64,000 nt of DNA from Bettongia penicillata ogilbyi (GCA_023548195.1 JAJHZJ010000751.1:1554501-1618500), one strand, 5' to 3'; positions 42,488 through 53,262 are shown, counted from the first letter of the stretch. A program made the numbers and translations. The notes: generated by a model not told the origin, from the sequence alone.

Positions 42488-42668
42488 CCAAGATTTAGAA
42501 GGTACCTTCAAGTGTATCAAGTTTAACCCCACTCATTTTATAGATGAGAAAGTAGAGACCTAGAGAGTTTAAGTAATTTGTCCAGGGTCACACAGCTTTT
42601 ATTGGAACACAAACTCAGGTCTTCCTGATTCCAAGTTCAGCATTCTATCCATTAGACATGCTGCACTG
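42488..42668 (-). mobile_element. MIR-type SINE, antisense
   Basis: Plus strand: 'gatttagaaggtaccttcaa', 'tttgtccagggtcacacagc', 'acaaactcaggtcttcctga', 'cattctatccattagacatg'. Confidence 0.75.
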
Positions 42669-43190
42669 GGGAAGGAAGTAAGAAGAAATAAAGGGGGTGG
42701 GACAGGATAAAGGGAAGAAACTTGTGCTAGAGAAAGTACTGCCTTTGCAATTTAATGAGCAAAGAAGTAGCTGGTAGTTGAGAGGAAATATGGTTAGTCA
42801 GTTCTGCAGGTATTATCTATTTTAGAAATGATAGCATACAGTCAAATCACTGCATGATGCTCCAGCACAGAGAATTCTGCTAACTTCTCCTTTGCTATAG
42901 ACTCAGATTAAGCTCTGACATGCTTAAAATATTTCCACTGCTTTATTGAACTCTCTCAGTCAGTGAGATCCATAGAAGATTTCCTCTGTCATTCAAGACA
43001 AAGTAGTTTTGATTTTTCAATCACTGGTCAGTTGGTTGACATTTAGTTTTGAGGGTGAAGAAGATTTGTTCAGGTCAATGTCTCGCTGATTTCAGAAACA
43101 ACAGAAAATACCAAAACCCAACAGACACATTTTCTTAATTTTTTTATGAAAGGAAAAAGGGATTTATTGGTACTTTTTGCTTAGATACTA
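42669..43190. other. Unassigned sequence
   Basis: No repeat recognised. Confidence 0.3.
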
Positions 43191-43192
43191 TA

Positions 43193-43252
43193 TTCACATC
43201 CAGTCCTTAGCACAATGCCAGGCACATAGGAAGCACTTAATATTTGACATTC
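43193..43252 (+). mobile_element. L2 3' terminus fragment
   Basis: 'cttagcacaatgccaggcac' and 'ataggaagcacttaatattt'. Confidence 0.6.
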
Positions 43253-43477
43253 CAACATACATCCTAATCTTTTGAATTCTCCTTTTTAATTAAAATAAAA
43301 TAACCAAATCTGACTGATGAAGGAACCGTAATTGTGAAAGAAAGCTGAATTCCATACTTCAAGTCCCCCACCACTCAGCAGAGAGTAGGGAAGTGAGTTT
43401 CATTTTTTTTCTGCAAACAATTTAGCCATTGCATTTCATTATGCTCAGTTGCTTTTTTTTTGCATTGTTATCATTTC

Positions 43478-43705
43478 CATTCTTGTAGTCATTCTGTATA
43501 TTGCTCTCTTGCTTCTGCTTTCTTCACTCTCTGACACTTCCCACAGATCTTCCCAGGTTTCCAGGAATTCCTTATACTAGCTATTTCTTATTGGGCAATA
43601 GTATTCTATTACATTTGCATATCATAATTTCTTTAGCTATTCTCCTATTAGTGAACACCTATTTTGTTTTCTCTGCCAGCATAAGAAATATTTTGCAAAT
43701 ATTGT
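43478..43705 (-). mobile_element. L1 3' region, antisense
   Basis: Plus strand: 'gatcttcccaggtttccagg', 'gggcaatagtattctattac', 'tttgcatatcataatttct', 'agctattctcctattagtga'. This is the reverse complement of the marsupial L1 text seen at 29360-29470. Confidence 0.65.
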
Positions 43706-43746
43706 GGTATATAGGGGAATATTCCTAGAGACTAACACTCAGTAGG

Positions 43747-44114
43747 TGCTTAACAAATTGTTTTCTGTGCCAACCAGAAACTCTGAGGGTCTTCCCTTCC
43801 CAGATCGATGCTTTTGTGATAGTAAACCAAACCATCTTTTGTCTCACTTCTTACCTAGCCTGTAGTCATTGAACAGGTGTTGCCTCAGACCTTGGAAAGA
43901 GCTTAATTTAAAAAAGCCAAGGTCACCTACTGCATCCTTGGCCATCCCCAGTCTTCTTGATTTTTGTTGCTCTGGAGGAGAGAATGAGGCTAGTGACTTT
44001 CCTCAGCTCTGCCTCACTTAAATCCAATTCATGTGCAAATCAAGTTTTCATCCTCATATGGCCATTGGTACTCTTCAAGAACATGGACAAGTAACAACAA
44101 GATGCTTAACAAAT
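43747..44114 (+). mobile_element. SINE-like insertion with target-site duplication in an L2 terminus
   Basis: TGCTTAACAAAT occurs at 43747-43758 and again at 44103-44114, and the outer halves join as one L2 terminus (cactcagtaggtgcttaac ... atttcttgacttgactt). The insert's 3' half (catccttggccatccccagt; 'gctctggaggagagaatgag'; 'gaacatggacaagtaacaac') is a relative of the SINE tail at 3190-3330. Its 5' half is not recognised. Confidence 0.7.
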
Positions 44115-44120
44115 ATTTCT

Positions 44121-44640
44121 TGACTTGACTTGGTTGGGACCACTGGATCCGAGGATGTGAACCATTAAGTGACTTCCTCCCTCATCTTCCGTCCCCATAA
44201 TTAGTGACTTTTCCTCTGTAATTGCAAATTCTGATATAAATATATTCAGGCATCAGAATGTATGAATATATAGATAATTAGAACAACAGTCAAAAGTTGG
44301 AAAAGTGCATGTCTGTGAACTCTAAAATATAATTCATTTGAATTCAATAAGCATTTTGTTGCCACTGTGAGAGAACACTAAACTGAGCACTGAGGAAGGG
44401 ATAAAGCTGATCTGTGATGTTCATATTGCTTATGGTCAGATAGCTGGCAGTCCTGTCTGTTGGTTTTTATTTCTCTGTATTTTCCCTGAAAGTCAGGGTG
44501 CTGACTTTTTCCCCTTATCTAAGTGAATGATTTATATGCTTGATTATAGTGATTGTTGACCCTCAAAAGTTGCTTTCTTTTTCAAAAAGCAGATCTAAGA
44601 ACCTGTACAACAGGCCCTCCTGCGTATGCTATGGTCCTTG
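44121..44640. other. Unassigned, with a scrap of ancient repeat (44335-44420)
   Basis: 44335-44420 carries 'gagaacactaaactgagcac'. The rest is unrecognised. Confidence 0.35.
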
Positions 44641-44642
44641 CC

Positions 44643-44850
44643 ATTACAGTGGTTTGCCATTTCCTTCTCTAGTGGGCTAAGGAAAATGGAGGTAAAGTGA
44701 ATGATGTACAGGATCAGAGGTAGTGAGTGTCTGAGGCTGGATTTGAACTCCACTCTTCTCTACTCCAGGCCCTGTGTTCTATGCACTGAGCCACCTGGCT
44801 GCCTCTACTTGACACATAATAGACTTTTTAATAAATGCTCATTCATTGAT
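44643..44850 (-). mobile_element. MAR1-like SINE, antisense, next to an L2 terminus
   Basis: Plus strand 44648-44803: 'gtggtttgccatttccttct', 'ctggatttgaactccactct', 'gcactgagccacctggctgc'. 44805-44850: plus-strand L2 end 'acacataatagactttttaa'. Confidence 0.75.
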
Positions 44851-44984
44851 TGCCTCCTTGAAGCTTGCACCTACTACTCCTAATTCTAGGGTCAAGAATA
44901 AGACCAATCCCTTTTCACATATAATAATCCATCATTTATTTTACTGAATGGATAGTAATCATGTGGGTACTTATTATCTTCTCT

Positions 44985-45235
44985 GAATGCAATACGTCTA
45001 CTTCCTGATCCTTCTATGGCAAGGACCCTTCATCATCCTGGTCACTCTTTTCTGGATGCGCTCCAGTTGAACAATGTCCTTCCAGAAATGTTAAACCCAA
45101 AACTGAACTCAGAGTCTACAAATGTCACATAGTCTCTGCCCTATACCAGATTATCTCTTTACGCTCTTTCCCTGAAACCCTCCTATTGCATTTGCAGTGA
45201 TAAATATTAGAATATCACACTGTACTATTTTTAGA
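44985..45235 (-). mobile_element. L3/CR1 LINE, antisense
   Basis: Plus strand: 'cttcatcatcctggtcactc', 'ttctggatgcgctccagttg', 'aacaatgtccttccagaaat', 'ccaaaactgaactcagagtc', 'cctattgcatttgcagtgat'. Confidence 0.65.
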
Positions 45236-45236
45236 A

Positions 45237-45450
45237 CAGTGGTTCTCAAACTTTTTGCTATGGTAAGATCCTTTGATTTACATAAAACTTTGGAGGGCTC
45301 CCTCACAAAAATATCTTTTTAATGACCATTAAAAAATTCCTAATGCTAATAGCACTAAATAACATACAGTTGATTTTTTAGAATCAGACTATTATGAAAC
45401 TATCAAACAGCATACTTGGGAAACAAGATGTGATTGTTTACTATCAATAA
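45237..45450 (+). mobile_element. hAT-Charlie element (MER5-like)
   Basis: It begins with the terminal motif CAGTGGTTCTCAAACTTTTT (from about 45238), followed by 'aagatcctttgatttacata' and 'ggagggctccctcac'. The far end is worn. Confidence 0.7.
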
Positions 45451-45569
45451 GTATGTTGTAAACTGTTAACAGTATCCCTTTAAATTAACCTTGCATTTAT
45501 TTATCTCTTTACATAGGATCCTAAGTTTTTTGCAAGTATGAATTGTTTTATCCATTTTATTTATAGCTG

Positions 45570-45770
45570 GTGTGTTCAACAAAGAGCCTGAGGCATAGTA
45601 GGAGCTTAAATAAGTGCCTGTTTAATTGATCTAGTCCAATGTACTCATTTCACAGAGAAAGATACTGAGGCTCATAAAAATTAAGTGTCTTGCCAAGCAT
45701 ACTAGTGCCCTGACTATGGTAGACACTTAATGGATAATAATTGAGTTGGATTGAATAAATATTCGTTAAA
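45570..45770. mobile_element. Patch of L2 termini and an antisense MIR scrap
   Basis: 'cctgaggcatagtaggagct' (L2 end, plus), 'catttcacagagaaagatac' with 'taagtgtcttgccaagc' (MIR, minus), then 'ctatggtagacacttaatgg' (L2 end, plus). The MIR scrap probably sits between two L2-derived pieces. Confidence 0.55.
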
Positions 45771-45809
45771 CAAATCAATAGACAGGCATTAGGTCTGGAA
45801 CATCAAGAT

Positions 45810-46105
45810 TTCTAAGGAAAGCGCAAAGATCCCACATCTTCAGATTGGGAAGGGACTTTAGTGACCATCTAGTCCAACCCATATCTGAAAAAGAATCCCC
45901 AATCTGGCAAGGTAATCGAGTGATCAACCACCTTCTATCTTATTACCTCTGATGGGGAACTTACTAGCCCTTCTAATACACTTTGCAACAACTCTTCATT
46001 GTTAGGAAATTTTCCTTATTTCAAACTTCTATCTGACTTTGAAACGTCCATCTGTGGTTCCTAATTTTGTCCTCAAGGCCAAAAGAAAAGACAGGTTTAG
46101 TTGTT
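45810..46105 (-). mobile_element. L3/CR1 3' end, antisense
   Basis: Plus strand: 'agattgggaagggactttag', 'gaccatctagtccaaccc', 'ttacctctgatggggaactt', 'cattgttaggaaattttcct', 'ctttgaaacgtccatctgtg'. Confidence 0.65.
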
Positions 46106-46962
46106 TTTTGACATGACAGAGATTCAACTGTGTAATCTTTGTTTTAAGGGAGCAAGCCCTAATTCATGGTGATTTTATTTCATATTAGTGTGGGAAAGAT
46201 GAAAAAAATTGAACATCCCTAACACTGTGAGAAATATTCAGTCTCAAAAGTAGGAAAGCAGCAATGACAATAAGAGGCCAGTGACCATAGATTTGTTCAC
46301 TGAGACGTGAAGAAGGAAAGAAGATAGAAACAGAGAGTGATGAAAAGAGAGAACAGATGGAAATTAGGGGCAAAGTAGTGAGCCTTCCTGCCCTCCCAGA
46401 AGACCTAACCAAGGCTTGTAGCCTCTCCTCCCCGTTCGGTGACAGGGAATCCCAGCAGTATTCTCATTATGTGGCTGAGCCTAAGGATTCTCATTCATGA
46501 ACCTTTTATTCTTCTATTGGCAGAGTCTCTCACTGATCAGCTTTTTCACTTATCCGTCAAAGGAGTTACTAGGACCAAGCTTATGAATAGGCAAAGTAGA
46601 TAACATTAAGGGTGCCTGGAAGGGCCCTCTGCTTCCCCAAAATCTACTCTACCATCTGTCAGTGTGCCTGCAATTCACCATTAAGGATTAAGTCCTTTGA
46701 GTTTTCAGGAAGCTCTCCCCCACCCCCATCAAAATGTAAACCACTCTGAACCATTATTAACAAAATGAAATGTAGACAGATAAATGAAAAATCCAGCATT
46801 AAGATTTTTAAAATTAATTTAAAGAGCACAAGTTGGTGGAAGCCTAATATGATTAGCATGTCATATGCAAAAGATTAAGGTGATACCACTGCACACAAGC
46901 TCAGTGAGAGTCAGTACTTTGATACAGTTATTTAAAACAAAACAAACTTGAATTATCATGAT
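46106..46962. other. Repeat-poor block, candidate conserved non-coding element (46440-46960)
   Basis: No repeat recognised. The motif ATTAGCAT-N5-ATGCAAAA (46852-46872) is a back-to-back pair of POU-octamer-like sites. TAATTT/TTAATTT runs lie just upstream (46810-46820). Frames on minus (66-75 codons) are unassigned. Confidence 0.35.
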
Positions 46963-47115
46963 CACAGAATTTAGAGCTAGAAGGGATCTTTGAGATTAGA
47001 AATTAGAGATTTAGAGCTGGGGAGAAATTTAGAGTTTATCCCACCCCCTCATTTTTTAGATAAGGAAACTGCATTAAGTGACTTGCCTAAGGCAGTATAG
47101 GTAAGAATTATGTTA
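46963..47115 (-). mobile_element. MIR-type SINE, antisense, with an internal repeated segment
   Basis: Plus strand: 'agaatttagagctagaaggg' and again 'gagatttagagctggggaga', then 'cctcattttttagataagg' and 'gtgacttgcctaaggcagta'. The first motif appears twice (46970, 47005), a small internal duplication. Confidence 0.65.
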
Positions 47116-47139
47116 AGCCAAGAGACAAACCTGATATTC

Positions 47140-47500
47140 AATTCACTTCAATAAGCATCTATGAAGCTTACCACTAAATACCAGGCAAAATACAGAATGA
47201 AAAATCTCCTTTCCTTGAAGAACTTATATCCTACTGGAAATGACAGAATATTATATGCCTGTAAGAAAATTCAAAATATGTACAAAACCCTTTTTTTTTT
47301 GAAAGGGGCAAAGATCTGATATAAAGAACAGTTTCTCAAGGATACAAATTGTGCCTCAGAGGGCACAAGAGAAGGGTAGAGAAGAGTGGCACCTAGAAAC
47401 TGGAGGGATGAGGTTGATATGGATGGACATGAGGTAGGCAGGGAGTATGGTCAGGGCTTTTAATCACAGAGAGTATAAGAAAAGCCCATGGTAGATTCTC
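47140..47500 (+). mobile_element. Unassigned ancient repeat
   Basis: 'cacttcaataagcatctatg', 'ctcctttccttgaagaactt', 'atatcctactggaaatgaca', 'atgaggtaggcagggagtat'. Confidence 0.45.
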
Positions 47501-47755
47501 ACAACTTTTACCATAGCAAAGGGAATGTTGATCTGATTTTCAACCTCTGACAAAGTGGTACAAAGGTTTGGGAGTGGCAAAAAATGTTTGGTTCCTGATC
47601 CTGCCTAGTGACCAAGGCAGGATTAATGGTGATATGACAGCACCCAAAAGTAAATATAGTAATTATTTCATTGTAATTTATGCTAATCATGCCACTGCTG
47701 GGACATCCTGCCTAGCCCTGTGTGCTACCCCTAAAGAGAGATGATGACAATCTAG
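47501..47755. other. Unassigned sequence
   Basis: Nothing recognised. Confidence 0.3.
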
Positions 47756-47756
47756 C

Positions 47757-47892
47757 CAAGGGTGAGGAACCTGCAGCCTTAGGGCCACATGTGGCCCTCT
47801 AGGTCCTCAAGTGTAGTGCTTTGATTGAATCTAGACTTCACAGAATAATTCTCCTTAATAAAAGGATTTGTTCTATAAAACTTGGATTCAGC
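47757..47892 (+). mobile_element. Non-autonomous hAT-like element, left part
   Basis: Starts near 'aagggtgaggaacctgcagc'. It then contains a perfect 18-bp palindrome AGGGCCACATGTGGCCCT (47781-47798), 'ctctaggtcctcaagtgtag' and 'ataaaaggatttgttctata'. This is the pattern of palindromic hAT elements abundant in marsupials (from memory). The right half is missing, and the next element begins there. Confidence 0.6.
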
Positions 47893-48380
47893 ACAGTTCT
47901 GAATCACAAAATATAACAAGGATTTCTGCATGAAAGACAGAACCAAAACATTTATTCAAATACAAGAAATCTGAATACCAAAACCAGAAGACCAAATCCA
48001 TCATAACAACAAAGAAATCCATCATAGTAACCAAGAAGTCTATAGACATTATCAGGCCTTCCCACAAACAGGTAAAATGCTCTTCTCTCACTCACAGCCA
48101 GCTGCCTGCTTCCTCTGTCCTTCCCAGCTCTGACCAATCTGACCAACTTTCTTTAAGCTGTTCTCCAGCCCTGCCTCTTCCTGTCCCACTCCTTTCTGTG
48201 CTACCCTTTAAGCAAGCTCCTCCTGCCATAGGTGACTTGGGCTTCTATGTGATTTAAGCAGGTCACATGGGCCTTTTAATGGATTGGAAATATTTCAGAT
48301 TAAGCAAAAATACATTAACAATACACCTTTACAATTCAAATATTCCCAAAGATCCAAGCAGATAAAGAATATCAATTGTC
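47893..48380 (-). mobile_element. LTR-like element, minus strand
   Basis: On the minus strand, AATAAATG (47947-47954 region) is followed about 50 bases later by an end near TTGTGATTCA (about 47900), as an R-U5 would be. Upstream lies a C+T/G-rich U3-like stretch. The right edge is not clear and no second copy is available for comparison, so the call is tentative. No viral coding sequence seen. Confidence 0.4.
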
Positions 48381-48648
48381 CAGATTGCGCCATTCAGCCA
48401 GGTGCTCAGCATTCTGAGCTTACCTATCAGTATATCCATCTTAGACAGACAGAATGAATGGACATGAGGGCCAACAATTAAATAGGAGAAGAAAAGTAGA
48501 ATAGATTTACCTTCAGAAAATTATAAAATTGTTTTCATAACCCTGAACTTTTCCTAGAAAGTAAGACCCATATTTTCAATAGCAATAGTCTACTGCATTG
48601 ATATATTTTGCAAACCTTAAAATACTATATATAAATGTTAGCTACTAA
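48381..48648. other. Unassigned, ending in a SINE-tail scrap
   Basis: 48605-48648 reads 'ttttgcaaaccttaaaatac' and 'tatataaatgttagctacta', the tail found at 27235-27270. The rest is unrecognised. Confidence 0.45.
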
Positions 48649-48649
48649 T

Positions 48650-48852
48650 ACCATGTGGGGCAGGTAGGTAGAGAGCTACTCCTAGAGTCAGAAAGATCTG
48701 AGTTCAAATTCAGCCTCAGATACATTAGCTGTGTGACTCTGGGTAAGTCACATAACCTCTGCTTGCCTTTGTTCACTAGAAGAGGAAATGGCAAACCACT
48801 CCAGCTGGTGGCCTCAGCAACAAGAGTTAGTAGCAACTGAAATGATTCAACC
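48650..48852 (+). mobile_element. MAR1-like SINE
   Basis: Head 'ggggcaggtaggtagagagc', core 'gtgactctgggtaagtcaca', tail 'ggaaatggcaaaccactcca' to 'gcaactgaaatgattcaacc'. Frames on both strands here are artefacts. Confidence 0.8.
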
Positions 48853-49097
48853 AGCAATAAAACCAATGCTAACTAAATGTAGCTAAATATCTATTCCTAT
48901 AATGGCTGCTGTTCCATGACTGCAAGTCATTTCATAAGATCTGAGAGAGTTAATAGAAGAAGGTTTAGGAAATGACTGGAAGCAATTGTATCCATGTGGG
49001 AGTGCTTGACCTTTCACTAAACAGGATAAACTATGGGATCATAGTATGCTAACTTCAAATCTGTAAGTGAAAGGGGCATGGACTGTATAGAGATCAT

Positions 49098-49325
49098 CAC
49101 TACTATTCTATCATTCAGTAATGTCTGACTCTTATGATCCATGGGGTTTTCTTGGCAAATAGACTAAAGTAGTTTGACATTTCTTTCTCCAGTGGATGAA
49201 GGCAGAGATTAAATGACTTGTCCAGGGTCACATAACTAGCAAGTGTGTGAGGTCACATTTGAACTTGGGTCTTCCTAACTCCAGACTCAGTGCTCTATTC
49301 ACTGCGCCACTGTGTTGCTTGTATA
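49098..49325 (-). mobile_element. MAR1-like SINE, antisense
   Basis: Plus strand: 'cattcagtaatgtctgactc', 'ggggttttcttggcaaatag', 'tgacttgtccagggtcacat', 'ttgaacttgggtcttcctaa', 'ctctattcactgcgccactg'. Confidence 0.85.
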
Positions 49326-50320
49326 GAGCATAGGTTTTATATTTTATTATTTTGAATAAACTATTTCACCCCTACATTAATTCTGGATCTAGCCTGGATC
49401 CAGGCTTGAAATGCATCATTTAGTGTCACTACTGAAGTCGCTTGTTTGGTGATAGTGATGAGGGAAAGAGGGGAGAGAAAGCACTTAGATGTCTGCAGGT
49501 CAAATACCCTCTGGTCATCAGTGATACTGCTATCTTTTTCAAGGTCTATCCCACACAAGTGACAAAGAGAAACTCTTGGGGGCAAATAGACCAACTTGGT
49601 AGACTACCCTGATAATATACTCCCTTACTGGATAACTAACAGTATGACACATTCTCTTTCTATAGGCTTAGGTAAAGCAGACTTGGATCATTTAGGCAAA
49701 TTATCACAAAATGAAGAAGTGGGCATCCTGTGCATTGGATGGATCCTTTGTGAAAGAATTATAGAAAGACATGGGCAAGAATCACAAAGGATGAGAAGGC
49801 ACCGAAGGGTTGGGACCCAAACCAACAAAATCAAAGATCTGTTAACGTATCAAAGGAAAGGCATCAAGGGCTACATATCGAATAATCTTAACAATGCCTC
49901 AAGCTGGGGAGACTTTGATAAAAAATGAAGTTAGAATTTCAAACAGGAAATAAAACTTTTTTTTGAAGTGCTTAAATTGCCTTAGGAAATTGTCACTAGG
50001 TTCCATGTTTAGGGGATCAGCCCTCAGAGCAGCTGCAAACACTTTTCTATGAACTTTAATTAAAATAGGACCTCAGCCTACCAAATGGGGGTGGGAAAAG
50101 GAAAGAAAGCTTGAGAAGGGACAAGATGTACAAGAAAACTTTACCCTTAAGCATAGGAAGAAACTTTAAAACTGGTGTCCTCCCCACCCTTTCTGTGATT
50201 AACAGAGATCTTTCTCTGTAGTAAGCTACTGTCTCATCAAAATCTTTTATCTAAGTGGCCATAGTAGGCATTTTGCTTCTTAAAATTTCCCCAGGATAAT
50301 TAGGATTTAGAGTTAAAAGA
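49326..50320. other. Unassigned unique sequence
   Basis: About 1 kb with no recognised repeat. A 110-codon plus frame (49596-49928) and a 77-codon minus frame (49361-49594) match no family I know. Confidence 0.35.
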
Positions 50321-50321
50321 G

Positions 50322-50535
50322 ATATGATGGCTATCCGGCTTAATGATTGGAGTAGTGGGCTGAGACTCAGGAAAATCTTGACTCCTATGTTGCTTTAGAC
50401 ACTTACTAGCTGTGTGACCCTAAACAAGTCACTTAACCTCAATGAACCCCCTTTTTATTATCTGTAAAATGGGATCATAAAATTAGCATTACTTCACAGA
50501 ATTTTCAGGAGACTCAAATAAGGCGATGTATATAA
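50322..50535 (+). mobile_element. MIR/MAR-like SINE
   Basis: 'gagactcaggaaaatcttga', 'agctgtgtgaccctaaacaa', 'attatctgtaaaatgggatc'. Confidence 0.75.
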
Positions 50536-50551
50536 CATATAAATCTTGTAT

Positions 50552-50778
50552 AACAGATGTAGCATGGCCTAGTGTATAGAGATCTGGCCTAGGAATCAGG
50601 AATACCGAGGCACAAGCCCTGTATCCAGTATGTACTGATCACGTGTCTCTGGGCAACTCACTTAAACTCTCAGTGTCCTAAGCAATTCACTCACAGCAAA
50701 GGTGACAGCTGCTAAAGGTAGAAAAAATCCCTCATTGAGAGTTCCCTCCACTACTGAACACAAAACTAAGGGGAAAAA
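50552..50778 (+). mobile_element. Ther-like SINE with variant tail
   Basis: Head 'gcatggcctagtgtatagag', core 'cacgtgtctctgggcaactc', tail 'ggtgacagctgctaaaggta', 'cattgagagttccctccact'. Same family as 730-950. Confidence 0.65.
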
Positions 50779-50814
50779 GAAGTCTATGCAAATGTAACTT
50801 ACTATCATAAGGGA

Positions 50815-51445
50815 CTTTTAGGGTTATCTTGTCTAATCCTTTCATTTTATAGAAAAGAAAATTAGATTCCCTCCTCACCACCAAAAAAAAAAAAAATAGC
50901 TAAATAATTCATTCCACAGGAAAGCTAGGTGGTGCAGTGGATAAAGCACTGGGCCTGGAGTCAGGAAGACCAGAGTTCAAATCCAACCTCAGATACTTAC
51001 TAGTTCTGTGACCCTAGGCAAGTCACTCTGTCCTGCTTGCCTCAGTTTCCTCATTTGTAAAATGAGCTGGAGAAGGAAATGGCAAACCTCTCCAGTATCT
51101 TTGCCAAGAAAACTCCTAATGTGATCACAGAGAGTCAGACATTATTAAACAACAAAATTCTCTCCATGTCCCAGATATGGGACAGAGTCAAGTCTGAACC
51201 CAGGTCTGATAACCCAACAACGTGCAACTTTTGTTCCTTTTTTATTTATTTTTACTTTACCTGTGACTTCATTGGTATAGAGAGATCTAAAGGGGGAAAT
51301 ACCTCCACCAAAGCAGATCAAGCACTTTCTCTAAAATATATACTTTTGGATTGTTACCTGGAGCACTGAGAGGTTAAGTGACTTCTCTAGGGTCACACAG
51401 CCAGTTAAATGACTTCTCTGGGATCACATAACCAGTCAACTTGCC
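50815..51445. mobile_element. MAR1-like SINE (50920-51156, plus) between antisense MIR scraps
   Basis: MAR1-like: head 'gaaagctaggtggtgcagtg', B-box-like GAGTTCAAATC, core 'gtgaccctaggcaagtcact', tail 'ggaaatggcaaacctctcca' to 'gtcagacattattaaacaac'. Antisense MIR pieces lie at 50815-50865 and 51360-51445 ('gaggttaagtgacttctcta', 'gggtcacacagccagttaaa'). The phrase 'aaatgacttctct...gatcaca' near 51410 repeats the previous one. Confidence 0.75.
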
Positions 51446-51487
51446 CAGAAGGAACAAACTTGTGCTAACTTGCACAATAGAAACAAG

Positions 51488-51695
51488 TCCTGTGAGATGG
51501 CATAGGGTAGTAGGAAGTGTACTGGATTTTGTGTTATAGGACATGAGTTCAAATCCCAGTTTTATTCTTTACTATCCATGTGACCCATGTCACAACTATG
51601 GGTCTCAGTTTCCTGATATGTAAAATGAAGGGGATGGACTAGATGACTTCTAAGGTTCGTTCTAGCTCAACTTTCTCTATGATAGGCATTAGACA
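51488..51695 (+). mobile_element. MIR/Ther SINE, near full length
   Basis: 'atggcatagggtagtaggaa', 'gagttcaaatcccagtttta', 'tctcagtttcctgatatgta', 'ggactagatgacttctaagg', 'gttcgttctagctcaacttt'. Confidence 0.85.
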
Positions 51696-52490
51696 CTGGA
51701 TAGAAAAAGGCTGAAAGTGGTTTTAGTCGTATAATATGGTGCTTGTAAAGGAAACATAAACATGGTAATCCACCGCTACCCAGATTCATACTTGTTCTCT
51801 GTGACTCTGACAAGGCTCTGTACTGGCAGATAAGAGCCTGGTTAAAAGGCAGGGTATTCAGTGTGGACCACTAGGCAAATTTCTATGCTGAGATTCACCT
51901 CCTGAACTCTAATTAGCACCTCCTCACATTCAGCTTGGTGTCACCCAGCTGGCTGGAGGAAGATGACACCTCTAGCTTTAGCTGGGCTGGTTTCCATTTT
52001 CTGGGATCTCATCAAGACATGTGCCTCTTACTTAAAGTGCAGCTGGTACTGGCATTTCCTCTGTGAATTTAAGTCTGTGCTTGGAGAAAAAAGGTGTTAA
52101 GAGCAGTTTGTTTCAAATTCTTGATGTTTAAGTCAAAGGCAGTTTCAGGGAAATGCATTCAAGGCTCCTTCTGCTTTGAACTGTGCTAAGCTACAGACAC
52201 CCCCATTCCCATTTATAGTAGTCATATTAATAGACTACTGTTCTAATTTTTTTTCTGGGGGAGAATCCCCTATTCCCAGCCAGATTGTTCAGGCTTTGTA
52301 GGAAATTGTGGTGATCTTTTTATGGTTATGGGTGAGAGGAGAGGTAGGGTGAGGAATGAGGATGGAAAAGAAGTATGATAAAGCAGGACCAAGGACAGAG
52401 ATGTCAGATGGAAACTTGCAAAACAGCAATAACCGTTGTTTAGTGTAATGAATAGATTGTTGCCCTACTAGACTGGGACTATTCAAAGTA
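51696..52490. other. Repeat-poor block, candidate conserved non-coding element (51740-52200)
   Basis: No repeat recognised. GGTGTCA (51937-51943) and its exact inverse TGACACC (51964-51970) flank an E-box CAGCTG (51946-51951). A CTAATTAG core lies just upstream (51908-51915). Such combinations are common in developmental enhancers. Function is inference. Confidence 0.4.
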
Positions 52491-52499
52491 AAAAAAGAA

Positions 52500-52600
52500 T
52501 TCGTGTGAACTTCCTAAGTAACCAGCTGTGTGACCTTGGGTAAATCACTGAATCTTTACCTTAGTCTGTTACCTAGAATTTATCTACGAAATTATAAATC
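52500..52600 (+). mobile_element. MIR core fragment
   Basis: 'accagctgtgtgaccttggg' and 'taaatcactgaatctttacc'. Confidence 0.6.
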
Positions 52601-52649
52601 ATTTTCAGTTGACTCATTAAAACTCCACACAGGGAATTCCCCTGTAATG

Positions 52650-53262
52650 ACCAGATGATAGGTGATTTAGCATATTTATATTAGGTTTTGTAAATGTTGT
52701 ATGTGTATTTGTACATGCATGTTGTCTCATCTGATAGACTATAAACTTCTAGAGGGCAGGGAATATTTCATTTTTGTCTTTGCATTCCTAGAGACTCATA
52801 GAGTGTCCAGCGTATAAGAGGTACTGCATAAACCTTTGGTGATGGACTCCTTCACTCTTTCAACCTTTCAGACAGGCTGAATTGTTTGCTATTGCCAGGA
52901 CTCAGTATTCTGTCTTGCTTTCTGCCTTGTGGATAAGCAGCCCCCATGACTAGAATTCACTCACTCCTTATAGAATCCATAACTTCCTTTAAACTCTAGT
53001 GCCACCTTCTAAAAGTGTCTTTCCCTGAGTCGCTCCCCCATAGCATGTTCCCCCAATTATTTTGAATGTACATACTTTTAACACATTTTGTAACCTATAT
53101 TTTATATGTATATGTTGTCTCCCCTCCTGTCCCACCCATGCCAAGTAGGATGCATATTCCTTTGGAGAAAGGACTATTTTTTCATGTTTGTTTTCCTAGT
53201 TCCCGACATAGTACCTGAAACATAACTAGTATTTGATAAATGCTTGTTGAATGGATGGATGG
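52650..53262 (+). mobile_element. Two L2 3' ends in tandem
   Basis: First: 'gtctcatctgatagactata', 'cttctagagggcagggaata', ending 'ggtactgcataaacctttgg' (to about 52840). Second: 'ccataacttcctttaaactc', 'taaaagtgtctttccctgag', 'tgttgtctcccctcctgtcc', 'tttgataaatgcttgttgaa', then short (ATGG)n. Confidence 0.75.

Noticed and set aside
49596..49928. 110-codon plus frame in unique sequence
   Set aside because: No recognisable domain, no Kozak or promoter evidence and no adjoining exon; left as unassigned.
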